Source: Archaeoglobales archaeon (lineage in GTDB: Archaea; Halobacteriota; Archaeoglobi; Archaeoglobales; Archaeoglobaceae). Taken from it: a DNA stretch of 10,516 nucleotides. The stretch covers positions 1-10,516 of the forward strand of contig QMZD01000031.1 of NCBI GenBank assembly GCA_003662985.1, written 5' to 3'. Positions 5,464 to 10,516 of this stretch are shown here, piece after piece (within the stretch, counting starts at the first letter, position 1; every line of letters begins with the position of its first letter). The notes beneath the pieces were generated by a model that was not told where the DNA came from, searched no databases, and saw nothing but the letters and a program-made list of their open reading frames with translations. The translations under genes were made by a program, and so were the position numbers.

Positions 5464-7413
5464 CTAAATTACCTTCAGATTGACAAAAGAACTCAGATTT
5501 ATCTTATCGTTATCGGTCAGTGCCTTGTCAAGGAATACAAATGTCTTATCTCTGTATCCCGGGGTTCTTATTTCTTCAATGGTTTCCTCAGTGATTTTTT
5601 CATCCAGGGACAGGTAGAATTCCAATTCCTGCTTTTCATCTAATACATGATAAAAATTATTATCCTCTATCTTTGTCTCTTCGATCTTTGAGTTTAGATC
5701 AAATCCTTCCTTCAGCATTATTTCATAAACAATGTCAATTGATCTCCATTCTCCCACAAGAGGTTCATTAACCCAGAGACCGAGCCAGTCTAAGTATCTC
5801 TTTTTCAATTCTTCAATGTCCTCGTCCCCTGATATCTCGAACTCATCCTTTAAGTTAAAATTGGACCTATCAAGCCTGAAAACCTTAAATCCAAAATCCT
5901 GATTATTCTCGATAAGTTTCTGCTGTTTTTCGTTTTTGTACTTTTCTGATACCCTTCGTAATCTTTCAATACAAATGTCTGCGACAGTTGGGAACTCTTT
6001 TTTAACTTCTTCATCTTGCACTTCCTCGTCAAGTTGAACGAGGATAAATTTTCTCCTTCCACCGTCTTCTTTGTTTAGTTCCCAGACAGCATGACCGGTT
6101 GTGCCAGAACCAGCAAAGAAGTCGAGGATGAGGGAATTTCTGTCTGTTGATAATTTTATTATCTCTTTAATATACTCTAGTGGCTTCGGAAAATCATATA
6201 CTTTTTTACCAAATAATTCTCGTATAAGCTCTGTGCCTTTTTCATAATTAAAATTTTTATTAATCCAAATAGACTTGTATTTTGTTCCTTTTACTCCTGT
6301 ATCTGTCTCTAAATAATCTTTTTCAAAGACCTCATATTCTTCAATTCCTATCTTCCTTTTAACTTTTCTAACAATTAATAAGTGTTTGTTAGAGTTTATC
6401 TTGGATTTAGACCATCTCCACCTTCCAAAAGAACCATCTTCTAATTTTGGTAATATTTCTATATAATTCTCATTCAATTTTTCTAATGAAATATCATCCG
6501 TTTTAGGATTATAAAATATTGGGTAAAATAGTGAAGGAACATCTTCCCTTCTTGCACCTGCGCCTCTTTTTCTTAGCCCGATTAATCTATATTTTCTACC
6601 ATCTTTTTCTGTTTCTTTATACTCCTTTAGTTGTTTATCTGTTAAAGACTGCTTTTTGAATCGTAACGATTTAATGTTTTTAGCAAACCCAATTAAATAT
6701 TCATGAGTTACAGCAATATGTTCCATAGATTGTCTTCCTCTTGGGTTTAAGTTTGAAACAATATTTGCTACAAAATTCTCCTCTCCAAAGATCTCATCCA
6801 TAATCATTCTTAAATGATGAACTTCATTATCATCAATAGACACAAAAATTACTCCGCCATCTTTTAACAAATGCCATGCCCTTTCTAATCTTGGATACAT
6901 AAAATTAAGCCAGTCAGAGTGATACCGTCCGCTTGTTTCTGTATTGGTAGTAAGTTTTTTCCCTTCACTGTCAATTTGTCCTGTTTTCTCTAAATAATCC
7001 CTTAGGGGCTGTTTAAAATTATCACGATAAATAAAATCCTTACCCGTGTTATAGGGTGGATCAATGTAGATCATCTTAATCTTGCCGAAATAAGGTTTAA
7101 GTAGTAGCTTGAGGGTCTCTAGATTCTCCCCAACAATAACAATGTTTTCTGTCCTATCAAAATCAACTGACTTTTCTTTGTCAGGTTTCAAAGTTCCATA
7201 ACCCGGTTCCTGAATAAGCCTAAATAGTTTACTTTTACCGGCCCAATTGAAATAAAATCTATCATCTTCTTTTTCTATAATTTCATCGGTAAGTAGTTCC
7301 TTTAATTTTTCGAAATTGACTTTTCCATCTTCGAAAATTTGGGGTAATCTCTCCTCCAATCCCTCTATTATGTCTGGTTTCACGGACTTGGTTACTTTTT
7401 CATATTCGGTCAT
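5464..7413 (-). CDS. mod: Type III restriction-modification DNA adenine methyltransferase (Mod)
   Basis: 649 aa. DPPYNTG (motif IV, about 118-124) precedes DFFAGSGTTGHAV (motif I, about 431-443), the beta-class order of type III and related N6-adenine methyltransferases. The segment between (about 216-416) is the target-recognition region, with NLNPRGRQSMEHIAVTHEY at its start. KYKSIW and FPKP before motif I are also typical. It transfers methyl from S-adenosylmethionine to adenine in an asymmetric site and gives Res its sequence specificity. I chose the ATG at 7413 because GGATGAG ends 3 nt before it; a TTG at 7425 in the same frame would add four residues and covers the ribosome site. Mod follows the DUF262 gene by 24 nt and precedes the 51-aa gene by 1 nt. 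The recognition region is AT-richer than its flanks. Confidence 0.95.
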   Translation of the reverse strand: MTEYEKVTKSVKPDIIEGLEERLPQIFEDGKVNFEKLKELLTDEIIEKEDDRFYFNWAGKSKLFRLIQEPGYGTLKPDKEKSVDFDRTENIVIVGENLETLKLLLKPYFGKIKMIYIDPPYNTGKDFIYRDNFKQPLRDYLEKTGQIDSEGKKLTTNTETSGRYHSDWLNFMYPRLERAWHLLKDGGVIFVSIDDNEVHHLRMIMDEIFGEENFVANIVSNLNPRGRQSMEHIAVTHEYLIGFAKNIKSLRFKKQSLTDKQLKEYKETEKDGRKYRLIGLRKRGAGARREDVPSLFYPIFYNPKTDDISLEKLNENYIEILPKLEDGSFGRWRWSKSKINSNKHLLIVRKVKRKIGIEEYEVFEKDYLETDTGVKGTKYKSIWINKNFNYEKGTELIRELFGKKVYDFPKPLEYIKEIIKLSTDRNSLILDFFAGSGTTGHAVWELNKEDGGRRKFILVQLDEEVQDEEVKKEFPTVADICIERLRRVSEKYKNEKQQKLIENNQDFGFKVFRLDRSNFNLKDEFEISGDEDIEELKKRYLDWLGLWVNEPLVGEWRSIDIVYEIMLKEGFDLNSKIEETKIEDNNFYHVLDEKQELEFYLSLDEKITEETIEEIRTPGYRDKTFVFLDKALTDNDKINLSSFVNLKVI

Positions 7414-7416
7414 TTT

Positions 7417-7423
7417 CTCATCC
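7417..7423 (-). promoter_or_regulatory. Ribosome binding site of mod (GGATGAG)
   Basis: GGATGAG on the minus strand ends 3 nt before the ATG at 7413 and matches the archaeal GGTGA-type consensus with one change. It decides in favour of the ATG over the TTG at 7425, whose own upstream sequence has no such site. Confidence 0.55.
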
Positions 7424-7437
7424 AATGATTTCGAAAT

Positions 7438-9102
7438 TTATCTGCACAAATTTTCCATGACCTCCTTGATATTTTCTGCTCTTTTTTCAAGGAACTTGAA
7501 GTAGTCGCCAGAGTTAAGTGTGTCATAATCAACCAAATGAGTCGATAACCTAGATTTGATCTCTTCTTCCCCTAGATTACTAGCATTGGCTCTTTCCAAA
7601 AGGTATTCTACAGGTTCTTTATCGGAGATAACCCTATTGGTTTTCCAGGTTATCAATGCACAATTAAGAGCCCTGTAAGTTTCTTTTTCATTTAATCCTT
7701 TTTTCTTTAAAAATGCATCTGGATATAAGTGGTGGTATTCCCTAACCTTTATATTTCTCCTATTGATTTCTGAGTTATCAGCGAAGTCTTTTGCACCTTT
7801 TTTTAGTGATAACAGTAGAATCGCTCTCGCTAGTCTATCTTTCTTTTTAGGCCAACCCGCTTCCTCTAATAATTCTTCGTTTGGAAGTGGATACTGTTTC
7901 TCATCAAAAATTGGAATTTCATGCTCTTCAGACAACCCGCTAATAACTTTTTTAATTGCTCTAAAATCTTGAAGAATCCGTGTGGGAATTGATCGGTCAT
8001 ACCTCTCTGTAAAAAATGACCGCCATAAATATTTTTTAAGTAATATTGTTAGATTGCCTTTTTGATCGGGATCGTCTGGTGCTTCCGCGAATATGGCTGA
8101 TATTGGAGCAAGAATTGTTTCAGTAGGTAGACGTTCATAATCATAAATCCTCTGTTCTTCCAAAAATGATACCAATTCCTTAGCACCTGCTATTATCTTC
8201 TCCCACTCTGAAATCATTCTCTTTAAATCTAACCTGAAAAAACCACGTTGGTTAGGGAGCTTGTCTTGTAATAACGCAGCAACAGATAGCACATAAGAAG
8301 AAGTGTCAATATAATCTGTAATTTCTGGCACTTCTGTTTCTAATTCTCTTACTTTCTGGTGTAATGATTGGTCTGTAGCTTCTTCAACTTGTGCAACAAT
8401 AATGTCAAAAGCTGTTAACCTCACGTAACTTGTATTCAGTTTTATAAATACATCGATTGCTACATCAGGACTAGTTTCTGCAGGCAAATACAAATAAGGA
8501 ATATTAAAAGTGGAAATCTTTTCTCTTAATTTAATGATTAATTTTAACAATTCATCTTTTTTCTTTAGATCCCCGCCAGAAGCTTTTTCAGCCCATTCAA
8601 AATATTCTGTTTCATTATCTGGATTCAATATCCTAAATGGGATTTTCTTCCTTTCCCAACATTCTTTAGGATCGTCTACCCACAACGGATATTTTTTGCC
8701 ATTTTCCTTATGCCTCCATCTACTAATAACTATAGCCGATAAATCTTCATCTTCTGTAGTATCTAGATCAAGTAGATATGTTTTGTCCTCATAATTGTCA
8801 TTTAAAGATCTCCATAAAGCGGTTAGCCTCTGTTGGCCATCCAAGAGCAATTCTTTTAATTTTTCTCCCTCTTCAGGTACTCCATAGAAATACCTATATT
8901 GGAACTGTGGTTTACTACCTGCCTCTAAAATTAATGACACCCCTACGGGTAGGCCTCTAATAATACTAGTCAAAAAAGAAGTTATAATTGTGGGTCCCCA
9001 AGCCTCAAATCTCTGAAAGCGTGGCAAGCCTAATTTTTTTGTTTTTATTTGTATCATCCAATTTTTAATAGCCCTGTCTTGTGCTTTCACTTCATCACCC
9101 AT
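7438..9102 (-). CDS. Single-chain DUF262/HNH (GmrSD-like) modification-dependent restriction protein
   Basis: 554 aa from the ATG at 9102. The N-terminal DUF262 (ParB/sulfiredoxin-like fold) shows LPRFQRFEAW (about 26-35), LLLDGQQRLTALW (about 85-97, the nucleotide-hydrolysis motif) and FIKLNTSYVRLTAFD (about 219-233). The C-terminal DUF1524-type HNH nuclease shows YHHLYPDAFL (about 456-465) and NCALITWKTNRVISDKEP (about 480-497). Both catalytic parts look intact. In GmrSD and BrxU-type enzymes this pairing uses NTP hydrolysis to cut phage DNA with modified cytosines; the substrate here is unknown. Equivalent starts lie at 9105 (ATG) and 9108 (GTG); I prefer 9102 because the upstream two arise at a 10-bp tandem duplication. 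It lies between the membrane-protein gene and mod (24 nt), so it is expressed with the type III system. Confidence 0.88.
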   Translation of the reverse strand: MGDEVKAQDRAIKNWMIQIKTKKLGLPRFQRFEAWGPTIITSFLTSIIRGLPVGVSLILEAGSKPQFQYRYFYGVPEEGEKLKELLLDGQQRLTALWRSLNDNYEDKTYLLDLDTTEDEDLSAIVISRWRHKENGKKYPLWVDDPKECWERKKIPFRILNPDNETEYFEWAEKASGGDLKKKDELLKLIIKLREKISTFNIPYLYLPAETSPDVAIDVFIKLNTSYVRLTAFDIIVAQVEEATDQSLHQKVRELETEVPEITDYIDTSSYVLSVAALLQDKLPNQRGFFRLDLKRMISEWEKIIAGAKELVSFLEEQRIYDYERLPTETILAPISAIFAEAPDDPDQKGNLTILLKKYLWRSFFTERYDRSIPTRILQDFRAIKKVISGLSEEHEIPIFDEKQYPLPNEELLEEAGWPKKKDRLARAILLLSLKKGAKDFADNSEINRRNIKVREYHHLYPDAFLKKKGLNEKETYRALNCALITWKTNRVISDKEPVEYLLERANASNLGEEEIKSRLSTHLVDYDTLNSGDYFKFLEKRAENIKEVMENLCR

Positions 9103-9112
9103 CATCACCCAT
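9093..9112. repeat. Perfect 10-bp tandem duplication over the DUF262 start codon
   Basis: The minus strand reads ATGGGTGATG twice in a row (9112-9103 and 9102-9093). Each copy holds an ATG and a GGTGA. The second ATG starts the protein, and the first copy supplies a Shine-Dalgarno-like GGTGA 2 nt before it. The first ATG (9112) is out of frame and would make only a five-codon peptide before TGA. Confidence 0.85.
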
Positions 9113-9128
9113 ATAATTTAATTATCAG

Positions 9129-9572
9129 TTAGTAATGTGTTCTGATATTTAATAAGTTCTCAATTTTTTCTCGGAGTTCATCATTTTTTGCCCCATCGCC
9201 TTCATGTACGGAATTTGATAATTTAATAAGACTTCTTGAAGCTTCTATAACTGCACTTCGTTTTGGGACAATCCCAAGAAGTTCGAATAATTTGTAACAG
9301 TTTATAACATGCGTTTTTGAGGTTAATTGACTTGCTCTCTGACGGAGTACTTTCTGGGTTTCATCCATTTTCTCAGGTTTGCCAACTCCTGGATTAGAAA
9401 ACTGATTTGCATAAAATATCAAGGAATCGCTGATATCACCAATACATCTTGATTGATCATGAATAGGTTCAATGAAAAACTTTGAAATAATTTGCCCTGT
9501 TGTATAAACAAAAATACCGCCAAGTATTGTAAGTGCTGAGGTTAAAACTATTTTGAATTCTTCCGACATCAT
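9129..9572 (-). CDS. Small membrane-anchored protein of unknown function, 147 aa
   Basis: The N-terminus is a single hydrophobic helix (residues about 8-31, IVLTSALTILGGIFVYTTGQ) followed by KFFIEPIHDQ and a hydrophilic helical domain with IGDISDSLIFYANQFSNPG, LRQRASQLTSKT and IEASRSLIKLSNSV. It is predicted to be anchored in the membrane by the first helix with the rest cytoplasmic. I recall a widespread uncharacterised bacterial/archaeal family with this layout, often annotated simply as a hypothetical protein. No catalytic motif is visible. The start at 9572 overlaps the stop of the HTH gene in an ATGA junction (a second ATG follows), so the two are translationally coupled. Being inside a defence operon, it could be a sensor or effector at the membrane, but it could also be a passenger. 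Confidence 0.75.
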   Translation of the reverse strand: MMSEEFKIVLTSALTILGGIFVYTTGQIISKFFIEPIHDQSRCIGDISDSLIFYANQFSNPGVGKPEKMDETQKVLRQRASQLTSKTHVINCYKLFELLGIVPKRSAVIEASRSLIKLSNSVHEGDGAKNDELREKIENLLNIRTHY

Positions 9573-9919
9573 TTTAGTAATTTAGCTATTTTAGATTCCA
9601 ATTCCCGAATTCTCCTATCTTGATTTTTGATAATTTTATCCTGCTTCTCAACCCTTTTCTTTAATGACTTGACTAATCTCCTAGACTCATTGACATCTAC
9701 ATCAAACCATTGATCCTGTCTGCCAATTTTCTTGTGGAAAACTCGACCTTGTGCCTCAAGCCTTGTTAAATGAGCCATAGCACTGTACCAATTTAGCCCA
9801 GTAGCCTCTGCTACTTCTGAAGTTGTTCTGGGGTGATCGATACTTGCTAAATACTTCATTATCTCATCTTCGACCTCTTCTCTACGTCTCTTCTTGCGTT
9901 TACTCGGAATCTTAGGCAT
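9569..9919 (-). CDS. Winged-helix protein with C-terminal coiled coil, 116 aa, likely operon regulator
   Basis: The product starts with a very basic tail (MPKIPSKRKKRRREE), continues with a winged helix (about 15-72: EIMKYLASIDHP, then the HTH TSEVAEATGLNWYSAMAHL, then a wing GRVFHKKIGRQDQWFDV), and ends with a heptad-like coiled coil (about 80-116, from SLKKRVEKQDKII to ESKIAKLLK) that would dimerise it. It is the first gene of the minus-strand series, with a TATA-like box about 25 bp upstream of its ATG and an imperfect palindrome next to the start, the place for an autoregulatory operator. It overlaps the membrane-protein gene by 4 nt. Control of the restriction operon is inferred from position. 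The other possibility is a structural DNA-binding component of the defence system rather than a repressor. Confidence 0.8.
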   Translation of the reverse strand: MPKIPSKRKKRRREEVEDEIMKYLASIDHPRTTSEVAEATGLNWYSAMAHLTRLEAQGRVFHKKIGRQDQWFDVDVNESRRLVKSLKKRVEKQDKIIKNQDRRIRELESKIAKLLK

Positions 9920-9935
9920 GTTATTAGTTAGTAAC
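9920..9935. promoter_or_regulatory. Imperfect palindrome at the operon start, candidate operator
   Basis: GTTATTAGTTAGTAAC pairs 6 of 8 positions with its own reverse complement (the other two are G/T wobbles). It lies directly upstream of the HTH ATG, between the start codon and the TATA-like box, so a bound dimer would cover the transcription start. It includes the right copy of the 14-bp repeat. Confidence 0.4.
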
Positions 9936-9938
9936 TGA

Positions 9939-9950
9939 TTATTATAAATT
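9939..9950 (-). promoter_or_regulatory. TATA-like box of the HTH/restriction operon
   Basis: AATTTATAATAA on the minus strand is centred about 26 bp upstream of the ATG at 9919. This is the spacing expected for an archaeal promoter giving a leaderless or near-leaderless transcript, which would also explain the lack of a ribosome site before this gene. Confidence 0.5.
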
Positions 9951-9972
9951 AGATTATTATTTCTATTATAAG

Positions 9973-9981
9973 TTTAAAATA
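9973..9981 (+). promoter_or_regulatory. TATA-like box of the NERD gene
   Basis: TTTAAAATA lies 20-28 bp before the ATG at 10001, the correct distance for a leaderless archaeal transcript. No Shine-Dalgarno sequence precedes this ATG. The surrounding spacer is nearly all A/T, so the exact box is uncertain. Confidence 0.45.
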
Positions 9982-10000
9982 ATAATATTCCTAATTTAAG

Positions 10001-10516
10001 ATGCAAATTCTAAAAGACAGCGAGAATTCATATTTGAAATTAAAAGCAGGAGAAAGTAGAAATATGGCCATTATATCCTTTATTACGTTCATAATCCTTT
10101 TCCTCTACTTAAAGCCCAATACTCCAGTCAGTTATGTAATGCTTATTCCCTTTTTGGCCTTCTTTACGTTTCTGAGAAGATATTGGAACTACAAGAGGGG
10201 TATTGAGGGTGAGAAAAAAGTTGTAGAAACCTTACAAAGTCTGGATAACTCCTATTATCTAATTAATGATATTGTTCTTAATTCCAAGCACGGGAATATT
10301 GATCATATCATTCTTAGCCCTAACGAAATCTTCGTCATTGAAACCAAGAACTTTCGGGGGCAGATAGGTTGTGATAGGGATAACTGGTACTACCCTAAAT
10401 ATGAAATCCCAAGCATTAGCAAGCAGGCTAAGAGAAATGCCCTCCTGGTGAAAAGAATTACAGGAGTTAATTTTGTTCAGCCCTTACTTGTATTTACGAA
10501 TTCTGATGTCGAACTA
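10001..10516 (+). CDS. Membrane-anchored NERD (nuclease-related domain) protein, 3' partial
   Basis: 172 codons are visible before the window ends. Residues about 23-58 contain two hydrophobic stretches (IISFITFIILFLYL and YVMLIPFLAFFTFL) separated by a short turn, followed by RRYWNYKRG, so it is probably a hairpin anchored in the membrane with the rest cytoplasmic. A NERD domain then follows: GEKKVVETL, LINDIVLNSKHGNIDHIIL, IFVIETKNFRGQI and a later KQAKRNALLVKRI. The acidic Asp of NIDH and the ExK of IETKN match the nuclease-like core. NERD proteins are predicted DNA or RNA processing enzymes found in bacteria and archaea. It is divergent from the restriction operon across an 81-bp spacer and may or may not belong to it. 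A downstream fused domain cannot be excluded, as the end is missing. Confidence 0.85.
   Translation, partial: MQILKDSENSYLKLKAGESRNMAIISFITFIILFLYLKPNTPVSYVMLIPFLAFFTFLRRYWNYKRGIEGEKKVVETLQSLDNSYYLINDIVLNSKHGNIDHIILSPNEIFVIETKNFRGQIGCDRDNWYYPKYEIPSISKQAKRNALLVKRITGVNFVQPLLVFTNSDVEL

Larger units (their letters stand above)
9122..9934. repeat. Two 14-bp direct repeats flanking the two-gene module
   Basis: TTATCAGTTAGTAA at 9122-9135 and TTATTAGTTAGTAA at 9921-9934 differ in one base. The right copy sits just upstream of the HTH gene start. The left copy spans the stop of the membrane-protein gene and lies about 20 bp before the DUF262 start. The pair therefore brackets the HTH plus membrane-protein genes. 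They could be operator half-sites, or footprints of module insertion. In AT-rich DNA one such near-match can also be chance. Confidence 0.4.

Noticed and set aside
5850..6062. 70-aa ORF inside mod in another frame, same strand
   Set aside because: It lies wholly within the conserved methyltransferase frame and shows no domain or ribosome site.
8510..8960. Plus-strand ORFs opposite the DUF262 gene
   Set aside because: They are antisense shadows with Phe/Ser/Leu-rich composition and no motif, while the opposite frame has clear DUF262 features.

Overview
The window looks archaeal. The left-edge gene ends like an archaeal tyrosine integrase with a zinc-ribbon tail, and a tiny CxxC...CxxC protein of a type common in archaea follows. 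Starts are preceded either by GGTGA/GGATGA-like Shine-Dalgarno sequences or by TATA-like boxes about 25 bp upstream, the leaderless arrangement. The DNA is AT-rich, and arginine is mostly AGA/AGG and isoleucine often ATA, which fits a thermophilic or anaerobic archaeon. I cannot name the lineage. All family assignments come from reading motifs, without a database search.

Left part (1-2035), probable mobile-element or island edge: the C-terminus of an integrase (+), a hairpin between convergent genes, a 44-aa small ORF (-), a 49-aa zinc-ribbon protein (-), a 300-aa winged-helix protein (-), and a divergent 164-aa HTH protein (+). A 59-bp spacer with an inverted repeat separates the last two.

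Middle (2062-9919), one tightly packed minus-strand gene series read from right to left. It runs: a winged-helix/coiled-coil regulator; a one-helix membrane protein (4-nt overlap); a single-chain DUF262/HNH protein of the GmrSD type; a type III DNA methyltransferase (Mod); a 51-aa very basic protein (1-nt gap); a PIN-domain nuclease (6-nt gap); and a type III restriction helicase/endonuclease (Res, 4-nt overlap). This is a defence operon. Its core is a complete type III restriction-modification pair, interrupted by a small basic protein and a PIN nuclease, and preceded by what looks like a modification-dependent restriction enzyme and its own regulator.

Right edge (9920-10516): an 81-bp very AT-rich divergent promoter region, then a membrane-anchored NERD (nuclease-related domain) protein (+) that runs off the window.

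Proposed working (inference): the HTH/coiled-coil protein controls the operon from its own promoter. Mod protects host DNA and Res cleaves unmodified invading DNA. The DUF262/HNH protein would cover phage DNA with modified bases, and the PIN protein with its small neighbour may add RNA cleavage or an abortive-infection layer.
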